Source: Chryseobacterium camelliae
GTDB lineage: Bacteria; Bacteroidota; Bacteroidia; Flavobacteriales; Weeksellaceae
Assembly: GCF_030818575.1 (NCBI RefSeq)
Contig: NZ_JAUTAL010000001.1
Location: 2,108,001-2,172,000, forward strand
Direction: 5' to 3'
DNA length: 64,000 bases
Both the position numbers and the translations under genes were made by a program. The notes beneath the pieces were generated by a model. That model was not told the DNA's origin. It did no database searches and saw only the letters and a list, made by a program, of their open reading frames with translations. Positions 1 to 13,329 of the stretch are shown piece after piece (within the stretch, counting starts at the first letter, position 1; every line of letters starts with the position of its first letter).

Positions 1-952
1 ATATGAATTTAGCCAGTAAGGCAGACATGATACTGAACGGTACCAGCAACAGGCCTGATGCCGCGGCCGTATACCCCATATCTTTCTGAAGCATGAGGGA
101 AATCAAAAACAGGAAACCTATGAAGAATGCTCCCAAGGCAAAAAAAGCAGTATTGGAAACATTGAGAGACCTGTGTTTTAATATCTTCAGATCAATTAGT
201 GGTTCTTCAGTGTGCCGTAACCGGAGGATCACAGCAACTAAGAGTAGTATCGATACAAGCAAAGATCCGCCCACCAGGAATGGTTGCTCAAAAATATAGA
301 TGAACTCATGTGTGCCATATGTGAGGCTCAGCAATCCTGCCACCATTAATATTCCTGAAAGTAAATCTGTCCTGGCTGGCTGGTCTCCCTTATGATCTTC
401 AGGAAGGTACCTGAATGCAAAGATAAGCGTGATGAGAAGAACCGGAACATTAATAAGAAATACCCAATGCCAGCTTAGGTAAGTACTGATGATCCCTCCC
501 AATGAAAGCCCACTCCCAGATCCGATCGCGGCAAATGAGCTGAAAATTCCTACTGCACGATTTCTTTCCTGCGTTCCTTTGAATGTATGGGTAACGATAG
601 ACAAGGCAGAAGGCATGATCAGGGCTGCACCCAACCCCTGGAAGGCACGGAAAATAGCAAGGCTGCTGAAATCAGAAGATAATCCGGCTCCCAAAGATGT
701 CAGCATAAATAAAGCAGAACCGGCAAGAAATATCTTCTTTCTTCCGACCTGGTCAGCAAGTTTACCACCGATAATCAAAAATCCCCCGAAAAATAATACA
801 TAGAGGGTTTGCAGCCACTGAACAGTTTCCGGACCAATGTTGAATTGCTCCTGGATCGAAGGGATTGTCAGATTGATAATGGCAATATCCAATGCTTCTA
901 CAAATGTCCCTACCGATGCGAGTATTAAAATCAGGTTTTTCTTTGCCTCCAT
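1..952 (-). CDS. MFS drug-type exporter, DHA2 family (3' end missing)
   Basis: The frame opens at an ATG at 952 and runs off the left edge after 317 codons, so the C-terminal part is absent. The N-terminus MEAKKNLILILASVGTFVEA is followed by LDIAIINLTIPSIQ, the first-helix motif of 14-TM (DHA2, EmrB/QacA-like) exporters. GGKLADQVGRKK, about 75 residues in, is the MFS motif A loop between TM2 and TM3. Further hydrophobic segments alternate regularly to the edge. Family members expel lipophilic drugs or dyes by proton antiport across the inner membrane; the substrate cannot be read here. It is divergent from the Lrp/AsnC gene at 1096, which may regulate it. A TAATTTTG -7-like element lies at 970-977 on this strand. 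Confidence 0.88.
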   Translation of the reverse strand, partial: MEAKKNLILILASVGTFVEALDIAIINLTIPSIQEQFNIGPETVQWLQTLYVLFFGGFLIIGGKLADQVGRKKIFLAGSALFMLTSLGAGLSSDFSSLAIFRAFQGLGAALIMPSALSIVTHTFKGTQERNRAVGIFSSFAAIGSGSGLSLGGIISTYLSWHWVFLINVPVLLITLIFAFRYLPEDHKGDQPARTDLLSGILMVAGLLSLTYGTHEFIYIFEQPFLVGGSLLVSILLLVAVILRLRHTEEPLIDLKILKHRSLNVSNTAFFALGAFFIGFLFLISLMLQKDMGYTAAASGLLLVPFSIMSALLAKFI

Positions 953-969
953 AATATATAAATTCACTG

Positions 970-1017
970 CAAAATTAGTTTTTACAGTACATGTATAAAA
1001 ATTATAACCTAAATTTG
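970..1017. promoter_or_regulatory. Divergent promoter region between MFS and Lrp genes
   Basis: The 143-bp gap has a TAATTTTG -7-like element on the minus strand (970-977) and TAAATTTG on the plus strand (1010-1017). Between them is the 8-bp palindrome TACATGTA (988-995). No clear -33 TTG was found for either, so these are partial matches. The palindrome could be an operator for the Lrp-type regulator; that is inference. Confidence 0.4.
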
Positions 1018-1095
1018 GAACATAATAGATCATAATCCAATTATAAAAGAACATTTATCCTTCCAGGTATTTATTTCATTTTTAAAACAGAACAA

Positions 1096-1566
1096 ATGTC
1101 AACAGAAAATTACAGTCCGGATAATAAAGATCTTGCGATTCTACGGTTACTGCAGAAAGATGCCAAACTGAGTGTACGGGATATCGCGGCACGGATTAAC
1201 CTTAGTGCAACTCCCACCCATGAACGTATCAAGCGACTGGAACGCCTTGGAATTATCAAGGAATATACAACAGTTGTGGACCGGAAAAAGGTAGGTAAAG
1301 GCATGATGGTGATCTGTATGATCGCCCTCAATGCACATAATAAGAAAACGGCCACCCGGTTTATTGAAGAAGTCAGCCATTTCAGGGAAGTAGTGGAATT
1401 CTACAATATCAGCGGAGATTTTGATTTTATGCTGAAAATCCTCGCTCCGAATATGGATGAATTCCATGAGTTCTTCGTCAACAAGCTGTCTGAAATTGAG
1501 GGTATCGGCCAGACCAAGAGTATTTTTGTGATGAACAGTATAAAGGAGAGTGGGAGGATTTTGTAA
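1096..1566 (+). CDS. Lrp/AsnC family transcriptional regulator
   Basis: A 156-residue protein, the usual size for the family. Residues about 10-60 form the winged helix-turn-helix (DLAILRLLQKDAKLSVRDIA, then RINLSATPTHERIKRLERLG). The C-terminal half is the ligand-binding, oligomerising RAM domain, ending GDFDFMLKILAPNMDEFHEF and TKSIFVMN. Such proteins form dimers to octamers and respond to amino acids. It is divergent from the MFS gene, so control of that exporter, or of an amino acid or aromatic compound response, is plausible but unproven. The start ATG at 1096 follows an A-rich leader with no Shine-Dalgarno sequence. Confidence 0.93.
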   Translation: MSTENYSPDNKDLAILRLLQKDAKLSVRDIAARINLSATPTHERIKRLERLGIIKEYTTVVDRKKVGKGMMVICMIALNAHNKKTATRFIEEVSHFREVVEFYNISGDFDFMLKILAPNMDEFHEFFVNKLSEIEGIGQTKSIFVMNSIKESGRIL

Positions 1567-1858
1567 GTTTGAGAGCTGTAGTGAGATAGAGTTTGAGAGT
1601 GCTAGGGTCTTAGGGTTATGAGTAATAAGTATAGTGGGTGATTGTAGGATGTAGAAGATTTTTTTTGAGTTCTTTCGGGTTATTGTCTAGCTTTTTTAAA
1701 TCATTCTTCTCAATTCAGAAAGTACAGGCATCAATATCTATTTCTCCTGGATCCGGTAACTATTATCTAACCTTCTCTTTAGATCATGGAGTAGAGTCCT
1801 GGTTCTTGATTCTTGTATCCTGGCTCTTGATTCTTGTGTCCTCCCTGACTTCAGGGCA
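1567..1858. other. Intergenic region with a 21-nt tandem repeat
   Basis: No convincing gene. The T-rich DNA holds two adjacent 21-nt near-identical units at 1797-1817 and 1818-1838 (tcctggNtcttgattcttg with single-base changes), just beyond the rRNA operon terminator. Confidence 0.6.
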
Positions 1859-1891
1859 CAAAAAAACCTCACACATTGCTGTATGAGGTTT
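1859..1891 (-). terminator. Terminator of the rRNA operon
   Basis: An inverted repeat AAACCTCA (1864-1871) / TGAGGTTT (1884-1891) with a 12-nt loop, followed on the minus strand by a run of U, sits immediately after the 5S gene. The A-run on the other side would let it work in both directions. Confidence 0.8.
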
Positions 1892-1899
1892 AAAAAAAA

Positions 1900-2007
<108 letters not shown>

Positions 2008-2183
2008 AGGTTGTATATAGCTGTAGGCAGTAGGCTATAAGCATAAGGCTTACAGCATAAAGCATACTGCTTTTTATCGGTAAATTTCATCACAAAGGCA
2101 AAACCAGTAGCGCACTTATAAATACTTAAGCTAAGTTATGATAAGCATGATTGCTCATTACCTATTACTCATTACTTATGAAT

Positions 2184-4938
<2,755 letters not shown>

Positions 4939-5141
4939 TATTTTTAGGTTACTCAAGCACTTATAAGTGCTCGGTTTTCTCTTTGTGATGTCTTTACCGT
5001 TAATGTCAATGATCTTTTTGCTTGTAATTAAGTAATCAAGTAATATGTATTAATGACGGCTCCGTCATTATGTAGAATACACATATCCTTTTATTACCCG
5101 CTTACATTATACTCTTGTACTCACGTACTTCGTATAATCCG

Positions 5142-5215
5142 TGGAGAATAAGGGAGTCGAACCCTTGACCTCCTGCGTGCAAGGCAGGCGCTCTAGCCAG
5201 CTGAGCTAATTCCCC
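5142..5215 (-). tRNA. tRNA-Ala (TGC)
   Basis: On the minus strand a 74-nt cloverleaf folds: acceptor GGGGAAT with ATTCTCC plus discriminator A, D-arm TAGCTCAGCTGGCTAGAGC, anticodon loop CTTGCAC with anticodon TGC, and T-arm GGTTCGACTCC. CCA is not encoded. It lies in the 16S-23S spacer, the usual place. Confidence 0.96.
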
Positions 5216-5313
5216 TCTAGTAGAAATTTTAAATTCTAGATTATAAATTTTAAATCAAACTTGCGTTATATTCTAAAATCTATAATTTATAATCTATAAT
5301 TCCCTATAATTAG

Positions 5314-5387
5314 TAGTCTCGGGCAGGCTCGAACTGCCGACCTCTACATTATCAGTGTAGCGCTCTAACCAGCTGAGCTACGAGACT
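5314..5387 (-). tRNA. tRNA-Ile (GAT)
   Basis: A 74-nt cloverleaf on the minus strand: acceptor AGTCTCG with CGAGACT plus discriminator A, then TAGCTCAGCTGGTTAGAGC, an anticodon loop containing GAT in CTGATAA, and T-arm AGTTCGAGCCT. It is the first tRNA after 16S, followed by tRNA-Ala. The spacer on either side is AT-rich low-complexity DNA. Confidence 0.96.
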
Positions 5388-5659
5388 CTGTTATGAGTGA
5401 TGATTGATCAGTAATAATTGATATTTTCATACCGCATTACCTTCTTTCATTTCTCAATCTCTTTCCCGTTACTAATTTCTAGTGGGTTTATATTTTATAT
5501 AATAGGTAATTGATGGCTGATTAGTGATGTTTTCATCACTCATCGATTATCATTCATCTATTATATATAGCAACCAATAAAAAAACTAAAGCTTGAACTT
5601 TAAGTAAGTTCTTGTGTCATTAAGACACTAATTTTGTTTATCGTCCCGAAAGACGCTCT

Positions 5660-7177
<1,518 letters not shown>

Positions 7178-7323
7178 ATGTTTGTCTTGACTCACTCAAA
7201 GTTTTTTAACGCTTTAGTTTTTTCCTTACTTGGTTGTTATATTGTATGTCAATGATCTTCATTTCTTCCGCTTTATACAAAACTACTTCTTTCTGTCAGT
7301 GTTTCATTCCGTATTTGCGAGTG

Positions 7324-7354
7324 CAAAAGTAAAACTTTATTTTGATTTGACCAA
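7324..7354 (-). promoter_or_regulatory. rRNA promoter, proximal
   Basis: On the minus strand TTG (7352-7354), a 20-bp spacer, then TACTTTTG (7324-7331), matching the Bacteroidota primary sigma consensus TTG-19/21-TAnnTTTG. It lies about 150 bp upstream of 16S. Confidence 0.65.
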
Positions 7355-7451
7355 ATGTTTTTGAAAGAAATTTTAAAGTTTTTTTTCTTAACCTTAACCC
7401 TCTCTTAACACTCTATCAACCTACTCCTGCGCTCCCCTCAATTGGGGACTG

Positions 7452-7481
7452 CAAAGATACAAAACTTTTTATTCCCTGCAA
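7452..7481 (-). promoter_or_regulatory. rRNA promoter, middle
   Basis: TTG (7479-7481), a 19-bp spacer, then TATCTTTG (7452-7459) on the minus strand. This is a full match to the Bacteroidota consensus, about 275 bp upstream of 16S. Confidence 0.75.
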
Positions 7482-7611
7482 CTTTTTTTCTGAAAAAGTT
7501 TTTAAAATATATTCCGTTATACATGTACCTCTTTAAAGTAGTCCTAATAAAATAATACCGCTTATCTAAAAGCTCTTCTGCGCTACTGATATACTCTCGT
7601 TTTCAGTGGGG

Positions 7612-7643
7612 CAAAGATAGAAACTACTAACTACATCTTCCAA
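7612..7643 (-). promoter_or_regulatory. rRNA promoter, distal
   Basis: TTG (7641-7643), a 21-bp spacer, then TATCTTTG (7612-7619) on the minus strand. Its -7 element is identical to that of the middle promoter. The rest of 7178-7801 holds AT-rich leader and no gene. Confidence 0.7.
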
Positions 7644-7801
7644 ATTTATTTAACATAAAGTTGACAATAATGTCCTATTTCAGGGTTAATCGACTGACCT
7701 TTAGGTTAAAAAATTTCGCTCTTAAAATAGGATAAGATCAGTCTCAATTTTGTGCAGCCATCAATGTTAAAATAAGCCTCATCATGATATAAGCAACCAT
7801 A

Positions 7802-9046
7802 TCAGTCAGTTAAGCTTGGAATACCCAGTTTTAATGCTCCATCAAGGCAAAAAAAGTAAAACAGATAGGAACCTATTAATAGCAGCAACAATACCACTGT
7901 AGCGATTTTAAAACCATCAACAGAAGATTTTTTACTCCTACGCGATCTCTGCCGAGATTCATCCACTTCCCAAACATCCATGGGATGCACATGAGAAGCA
8001 GATACTTCCCTGCTTTTAAATGACGATGATAAAGAATCTATAAACGGGATGTCTTTATTTTTGATAATAGTTTCTGCAAAAGCTTTCTGCTGATCCTCAT
8101 GCTGCTTTTTCACAGTTTCCATTTTCCCTTCCGTTCTCAGCGCGTTGATCAGCTCATCCATTTTACCTGCATACTTATGATATTCCAGCGTTACTGTCTG
8201 GATTTTCTCTTTAGACTCCCTGATGCTCTTCTCATTTTCCCGGTGGCGGGCTTCATTGCGGCTGATGCGATCATTCATATCGTCCACCACTCTTTTACGT
8301 TCTTGTTCAAGTTGCTGCTTTTCGTTCATAAGACGGTCAATGGATTGCTGAACGAGTTTTGCTCTTTCTTCATGAAGCTTACTGATTTCCTGTTCAAAGC
8401 CTTGTTTATCGACAATCTTAAACAGGCCCTTATCTCTTACAAACTGTCCGATCTCATGGCTCTGTGTAAAATAAATGGTATCGTAAGAATGAAGAAGCTC
8501 CACCGCTTTCCTGAAAAGTATCTGCAACTGGGCAACATCCGTTTCCGAATACACAACCAGGTATTTTCCAGACGTGCTGCTGAAGTTAAGATCATCGACC
8601 TCCCGCAGGTTAAAGGCAATCTTATCGAAGTCCTTTGGTTTATGAATGGTAAACTGATCAGAATGGACGATGCTGATGCTGCCTTCGGAAACATTATTTT
8701 TTTCAAGGCCATCATGAAATTCATTCAACACTTCTATTGTTAAAGCTTCGGAAGCGGTCTTACCGGCAAAGATCAGTCCTGACCCAATGAATGTCCCGCC
8801 CCGGTGCGAATTCTGTTCCTTGGCAAAAGTATAAATGGCATACGACAGCAGATTGCGGCTGCCGCTGTGGTCTTTGCGCAATGCATAAATGCGGGTATCC
8901 GGGAAGAGCTTGATGGCATCTGTTTTCAGGTCAAAAGTCCGGATATCTTTTACGGTTTCCGGATTTCCGCCCAGAAAAAAGGACTGCCTGAATCCATTAG
9001 GATTCCCGAAGGTGCCGAATGCGGAGAAAAAGTACATCGTATTCAT
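7802..9046 (-). CDS. Coiled-coil protein with C-terminal TM segment, GTPase partner
   Basis: A 414-residue protein. I start it at the ATG at 9046, because this overlaps the stop of the upstream GTPase gene as ATGA. An upstream in-frame start at 9079 would only add 11 residues inside that gene. Residues about 1-215 are globular, with FFSAFGTFGNPNGFRQSFF at the start and RGGTFIGSGLIF near 82-93. Residues about 219-330 are a charged coiled coil. About 380-401 is one TM helix (TVVLLLLLIGSYLFYFF) with a short tail. The Gly-rich start recalls GAP1-type GTPase-associated proteins of bacterial conflict systems, but this is a faint resemblance. It is the last gene of a three-gene operon; the function is unknown. 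Confidence 0.85.
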   Translation of the reverse strand: MNTMYFFSAFGTFGNPNGFRQSFFLGGNPETVKDIRTFDLKTDAIKLFPDTRIYALRKDHSGSRNLLSYAIYTFAKEQNSHRGGTFIGSGLIFAGKTASEALTIEVLNEFHDGLEKNNVSEGSISIVHSDQFTIHKPKDFDKIAFNLREVDDLNFSSTSGKYLVVYSETDVAQLQILFRKAVELLHSYDTIYFTQSHEIGQFVRDKGLFKIVDKQGFEQEISKLHEERAKLVQQSIDRLMNEKQQLEQERKRVVDDMNDRISRNEARHRENEKSIRESKEKIQTVTLEYHKYAGKMDELINALRTEGKMETVKKQHEDQQKAFAETIIKNKDIPFIDSLSSSFKSREVSASHVHPMDVWEVDESRQRSRRSKKSSVDGFKIATVVLLLLLIGSYLFYFFCLDGALKLGIPSLTD

Positions 9047-9990
9047 GATCCGGAAAAACTGAATTTTAAACGTTCCCAAAAAGTCCCTTCATAATCGAGG
9101 TCATATCCTACGATGCTTTTGTACAGCCATTTAGACAATACCTCCGCGGTAGAAAGGTTCAAGAGGCTGATCCGTTCTTCACCTGTACTGTTCTGCACGC
9201 TTCCCACCGTATAATAGGTTTTGGTTAAACCATAGGTATTGATGCGCTGCGAGGTCATCGGTAACCGTTCAATAATAAAGTTATCCAGTTCTTCAGCACT
9301 TTCCACATCCATCCTTCCGGACTTATCCCATTTGGAAATCACCAATACGGCATTTACCGACCTCAGGTTCTTGCCTTTGCGCTCGAGTTCATCCAGGAAT
9401 TCGTTGATCAGGCTGTCTTCCCGGTGGGCAGATTCATAGCTGGTAACAATAACAAAGGTGATAGGAACATTGGCATTAAGGAAAGATTCGATGCTGCTGT
9501 GGTAATTCCCTCCCCTCCTGATCTCATTATGGTTTTCCCCGGAGGTTTCCAGGAAAGTAAGGTCTATGGGCACTACCCGTTTTGATTTGTTATTAGGTTC
9601 AAAGACCAGATCAAGCCGCGTAACGTGATCCCTGGTCGTCCGGTTCGGGAGTATTCCCTGGCGGATATTTTCGAAAAAGTCGGATAAAAGGACGTTGGCT
9701 TCCTTGGTATTGGGGGTTCCCAGTTTCGGTCGAAGGACTCCGGCATAGGATTTAAGGTAATACAGCATGGAAGAAAGGATAACCGACTTTCCGGATTCCG
9801 AAGTCCCGAAGAAGAAAATGAAATTGCTGTCCTTATTTTTGATATCATTGGATATGGTTTTGGCTACGGGCACAAAATCATCCTGAGGTGTTTCTTTAGG
9901 ATCGAATAACAGGGGCCTCAAAGGCTGGTATTCTGCCTCATGCTCCTGTTCCAGTGCAAGGGGCTTGAGCTGTTCATTACCGTTTTCCAT
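9043..9990 (-). CDS. P-loop GTPase-like protein
   Basis: 315 residues. GTSESGKS at 62-69 is the Walker A/G1 motif, after a hydrophobic strand (FIFFF). DLTFLETSGEN at 143-153 fits the strand and DxxG-like G3 region, and VISKWDKSG around 217-225 resembles the G4 (NKxD) motif, so a GTPase is more likely than an ATPase. There are no TM segments; it is predicted to be cytoplasmic. It sits between two membrane coiled-coil proteins, 3 nt after the first and overlapping the next by 4 nt, so the three are probably made in fixed ratio and act as a complex. It may belong to the Double-GTPase-like families of predicted conflict systems, but I cannot confirm that from sequence alone. Confidence 0.85.
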   Translation of the reverse strand: MENGNEQLKPLALEQEHEAEYQPLRPLLFDPKETPQDDFVPVAKTISNDIKNKDSNFIFFFGTSESGKSVILSSMLYYLKSYAGVLRPKLGTPNTKEANVLLSDFFENIRQGILPNRTTRDHVTRLDLVFEPNNKSKRVVPIDLTFLETSGENHNEIRRGGNYHSSIESFLNANVPITFVIVTSYESAHREDSLINEFLDELERKGKNLRSVNAVLVISKWDKSGRMDVESAEELDNFIIERLPMTSQRINTYGLTKTYYTVGSVQNSTGEERISLLNLSTAEVLSKWLYKSIVGYDLDYEGTFWERLKFSFSGS

Positions 9991-9993
9991 GGT

Positions 9994-11022
9994 TTATTGG
10001 TTGGGGATTAAGGTTTTACCGCTTCTTTTATTGCTGAATACGCTGCCGCCACTGTTTCCGCGGTGTCCGTCCGAATTGGTTACCAGTAGGATAATGATAA
10101 CGATAACAAAATCCAGCAGGATGCATCCGGCCAGTACCACAAACTGGTACATTCCGAAGTGTTTGATGGCATGCTCAAATGCAAAACCGATCTTTCCCAC
10201 TTCCTGGGTCTGCGAAACAACGGGTTCAAAATGGATCTTGCCGTTTCCTAATACAGTCTGTGCACGGCTTCCCAAACGGTTGTACTCCGTCAGGGATTCA
10301 TCAATAACGCCCTGGGATTGCTGGTCTTTTTCTTTTTTGGATAAATTCAGAAGGTTCTGGATGATGGCATCCCACTTTTGGGAAGCTTTTCCGATATCCG
10401 TTTTCAGGCTTCGCTCTTCAGGAGACAGATCGGAAATGATGTTATCGATCTGCTGGCCCATCCTGTTGGAAAGGTCTTCATAGTCATTGCCAACGGGGGT
10501 AAGCAAATCTACTTTTTGTCCCGTAAGGTTTTCGATATCCCGGATCAGCGACTGGGCACGAGAGCCGATACCCGTATTCCCGGGATCCTTGATCTGCTCC
10601 ATCAGCTGCTTTTTCTTGATCTCAATATTCTGGGTGGTCGCTTTATTATACTTATAGCTGAGTTTGGATTCTACTTCATTTTCCAATGCGGCATACTGTT
10701 TATTGATGTCACGCACTTCATTCGCATAAATATCCGTTTTCATGAACCGTGTATAAAGCGCATTGAAGTTGGCAATGAAGCAAAAGGAGGCAATGAAGAT
10801 GTAGATCCCTACCAGGCTTCCGGTAGGCCGCCCATCCAGTTTGGCCGCCCGGAGCATCCAGCACAGGAACAACAACAGCAAAGATAAAACCAGGGCAATC
10901 ACCAGTGAGGCAGGCCCGAAGATCTGTTCCAGACCCAGCCAGGTCTGATAGAAGCTGACGCTGATCAGCAGTAACGCGAGTATTCCCAAAAAGAGATCCG
11001 CAGGAGTCAATTTTTTATTCAT
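9994..11022 (-). CDS. Four-TM coiled-coil membrane protein of the GTPase operon
   Basis: 342 residues. Three hydrophobic helices lie in the first 95 residues (LFLGILALLLISVSFYQTW, LVIALVLSLLLLFLCWML, and a third near GIYIFIASFCFIANF). A long, probably extracytoplasmic or cytoplasmic, helical region rich in Lys, Glu and Gln follows (about 100-275). A fourth helix, FVVLAGCILLDFVIVIIILL, precedes a basic tail. It is the first gene of the operon, only 3 nt before the GTPase gene, and probably anchors or senses for it. No family was recognised. The 5' leader carries a 7-bp hairpin at 11041-11058. Confidence 0.8.
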   Translation of the reverse strand: MNKKLTPADLFLGILALLLISVSFYQTWLGLEQIFGPASLVIALVLSLLLLFLCWMLRAAKLDGRPTGSLVGIYIFIASFCFIANFNALYTRFMKTDIYANEVRDINKQYAALENEVESKLSYKYNKATTQNIEIKKKQLMEQIKDPGNTGIGSRAQSLIRDIENLTGQKVDLLTPVGNDYEDLSNRMGQQIDNIISDLSPEERSLKTDIGKASQKWDAIIQNLLNLSKKEKDQQSQGVIDESLTEYNRLGSRAQTVLGNGKIHFEPVVSQTQEVGKIGFAFEHAIKHFGMYQFVVLAGCILLDFVIVIIILLVTNSDGHRGNSGGSVFSNKRSGKTLIPNQ

Positions 11023-11040
11023 AGTTATTGATTTAGGGGT

Positions 11041-11058
11041 AAGAGCAAAACTGCTCTT
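11041..11058 (-). other. Leader hairpin of the GTPase operon
   Basis: Perfect inverted repeat AAGAGCA / TGCTCTT with a 4-nt loop, 18 bp upstream of the first gene. No U-run follows, so it is not a simple terminator; it could be an operator or an RNA structure. Confidence 0.45.
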
Positions 11059-11213
11059 TATTATGCTCCGAAACTACAAATAACCTGCAGAAAAAAATTA
11101 CGGAAAACCGTAAAGAGGCATTTGTCTGGGTATGATTTGTTATCAAAGAAATGGTCAATGAAATAAAATTCACTGACCCTGTTCCTGTTTCTGACTACAA
11201 AATGATTTGTTAA

Positions 11214-12398
11214 TCATTCTTTTTCATCATTACCGTGAAGGATTTCGCCGCCTTGCAAAGATATTTCCACTGCTCGATTGCTGTACAGCCTCATTTTATC
11301 CTCGTAATCTGCAATGGCTGCTGAGAAATTGTTTTTATCCATTATATTTTCCGTTAAAAGTGCAGCATCTATAAATGCTGTATTGGCTCCTACGCCTCCT
11401 GCAGGGCTCATGGTATGTACGGCATCTCCCAGTGCGGTAATATTTCCTGATGGCCAGGGCTCTTTAGGCAACGATGACCGTATAGGAGTAACAGATAAGG
11501 ATGTTTGGTCAGCATGATCGAATAATGCCCTCAACTGAGGATGCCAGTTACAGGTAAGCTGATGAATACGATGAAAGATCTCTTCTGCTGTATAATTGTA
11601 AAAATCTGCCTGTGACAGTCCGAAAGCCTCAGGATTTCCTATAAAAGCCCAATAGAAATAATCTGAAACAGGACTTATGATATCCCAGGAAGCATCTTTT
11701 TTAGAACCATCAAATACCATAGCATCTACGATCAGCGAATACTGCTTTTCAATGATGACAGATGTCCCTTTCTGGAGTTTCGGTGAAATTACTTTCAGAG
11801 CCTCAGAAGAATAAAAGGTTCTGCCATAGATCGTTATATTTCCGGTGTTGATTTTTTGGTCCTTACAATATTCTCTTCCTATTTTAGAGTGAACACCGTC
11901 TGCAGCTATTACCAGGTCAGCTGTATAGGTTGTACCGTCAGTAAAGATGAGTTTCACTTCGTGATTTTCCAATTCTACCCAGTCTGCCAATTCTTTTCCG
12001 AAGCTGATGTTTTCCTCCAATCCATGCAATAGGATTTCACGGAGCGTCAGCCGGTTGGGTTTCAGGTCAGGTACTTCTTTTACGCCGTCACTCCAGGATT
12101 CTACCAGATCATTTTTTGAGGATTCAAGGGAAGTGGTCAGCACATTCATTCCCCTACAGCTGGCCGCGCAGGTATCAATAAAAAGTTGGTATAAATTCTT
12201 CGGAAGACATTTTTCCAAAGATTTCCTGCCGGGTTCATTGATTCTTATCCTGTAGCCCTGAGTCCGGGCATTAAGGGATGCATCCTTTTCAAAAACAGTT
12301 GCATTCAGACCATTTTTCTTCAACCCCTGAGCAAGGCATAAGCCGCCTAACCCTGCTCCTATAATGGCAATACGTTTGTTGTTGTTTTGTTGTATCAT
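11214..12398 (-). CDS. FAD-dependent monooxygenase (PHBH fold)
   Basis: 394 residues with the three marks of class A flavin monooxygenases: an N-terminal GxGxxG (IAIIGAGLGGLCLAQ) for FAD, the DG motif VIAADGVHSKIGR in the middle, and the C-terminal GD motif ALGDAVHTMSPAGGVGAN. Such enzymes use NAD(P)H and O2 to hydroxylate aromatic or polycyclic compounds, and some inactivate antibiotics. It is not close enough to TetX in the substrate region for me to call a tetracycline destructase. It lies 85 bp downstream of an AraC regulator on the same strand, which likely controls it. A TAATTTTG -7-like element sits at 12446-12453. Confidence 0.9.
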   Translation of the reverse strand: MIQQNNNKRIAIIGAGLGGLCLAQGLKKNGLNATVFEKDASLNARTQGYRIRINEPGRKSLEKCLPKNLYQLFIDTCAASCRGMNVLTTSLESSKNDLVESWSDGVKEVPDLKPNRLTLREILLHGLEENISFGKELADWVELENHEVKLIFTDGTTYTADLVIAADGVHSKIGREYCKDQKINTGNITIYGRTFYSSEALKVISPKLQKGTSVIIEKQYSLIVDAMVFDGSKKDASWDIISPVSDYFYWAFIGNPEAFGLSQADFYNYTAEEIFHRIHQLTCNWHPQLRALFDHADQTSLSVTPIRSSLPKEPWPSGNITALGDAVHTMSPAGGVGANTAFIDAALLTENIMDKNNFSAAIADYEDKMRLYSNRAVEISLQGGEILHGNDEKE

Positions 12399-12483
12399 AA
12401 TTTTTAAGCATCAATCCTGTAATATTTCGGTTATGATTGACGGAACAAAATTATGAGGGTTGAATTGCAGAACCGATGGCTAT

Positions 12484-13329
12484 TTAACGGTGATGATGGG
12501 ATAAATCATGGTTTTCTGTCCTGAATTCTGAGGCAGTCTTTCCCGCTCTCCTTTTAAAGAAACGTGAAAAATAAACAGGATCATCATAACCAAGCTCAAA
12601 TGCAATCTGCTTCACATCCATAGTAGTATACACCAGCAGGCGCCGGGCTTCCCATACTATTTTCTGCTGTATCCAGAAACTGGCAGGATATCCTGTAACT
12701 TCCTTCACGGCTTCATTCAGATACAATGGGGTGATGGTCAATAACTCAGCATACTGCTGTACTTGTTTGATATTTCTGAAATGATCGGAAACCAGCTTTT
12801 TGAATTGTCTGGTAATAGAATATCTCTGGCAATCCTGCCTGAACCCTGACCCGGGCACTTCTGAAATTCGTGAAACAATTGTTCCTACGGCAGCATCTGT
12901 CAATGATCGTTCTATGGCTGGAGATCGTGCTGTATCTTCTTCTATCTTTGCAAGCAGGACAAGCAGGTCAAAGATCCAATCGTTGTCATTAACGTTCACA
13001 GACTGATGAAGCCATTGATGCATATCCATTGTTTCCTGATACGATTCGGAAATGCTTCCAGCTTCTGCAAACAAAAACCATCCTTCATTATCTTTCTGAG
13101 CAACATACTGATGAATTTGCCCCGGTCCTACAAAACAAAGTGAGGGTCCCAGCAGTTCAATGGTATTAAAATCCACTTCCAATTTAAAATCGCCTTTTTT
13201 CTGGATGATAAACATGTAATGATCATCCCGATGAATTTCTGACTGTTTCTCATTGAAAACAGACAAAGGCATCAGCCTGACTGCCGAATTTTCCAATTGA
13301 TTGCGATAGGAAGGAATCATCTTTTTCAT
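12484..13329 (-). CDS. AraC family transcriptional regulator
   Basis: 281 residues. The N-terminal half is a cupin-like sensor domain (DDHYMFIIQKKGDFKLEVDF, then LCFVGPGQIHQYVA). The C-terminal 100 residues hold two helix-turn-helix motifs: YAELLTITPLYLNEAVKEVT, and VKQIAFELGYDDPVYFSRFF followed by KRRAGKTASEFR, the AraC signature. It probably activates the FAD monooxygenase gene just downstream on the same strand, perhaps in response to that enzyme's substrate; this is inference from position. Confidence 0.92.
   Translation of the reverse strand: MKKMIPSYRNQLENSAVRLMPLSVFNEKQSEIHRDDHYMFIIQKKGDFKLEVDFNTIELLGPSLCFVGPGQIHQYVAQKDNEGWFLFAEAGSISESYQETMDMHQWLHQSVNVNDNDWIFDLLVLLAKIEEDTARSPAIERSLTDAAVGTIVSRISEVPGSGFRQDCQRYSITRQFKKLVSDHFRNIKQVQQYAELLTITPLYLNEAVKEVTGYPASFWIQQKIVWEARRLLVYTTMDVKQIAFELGYDDPVYFSRFFKRRAGKTASEFRTENHDLSHHHR

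Noticed and set aside
11214..12398. TetX-type tetracycline destructase
   Set aside because: Only the general flavin monooxygenase motifs match; the substrate region differs, so no resistance claim is made.
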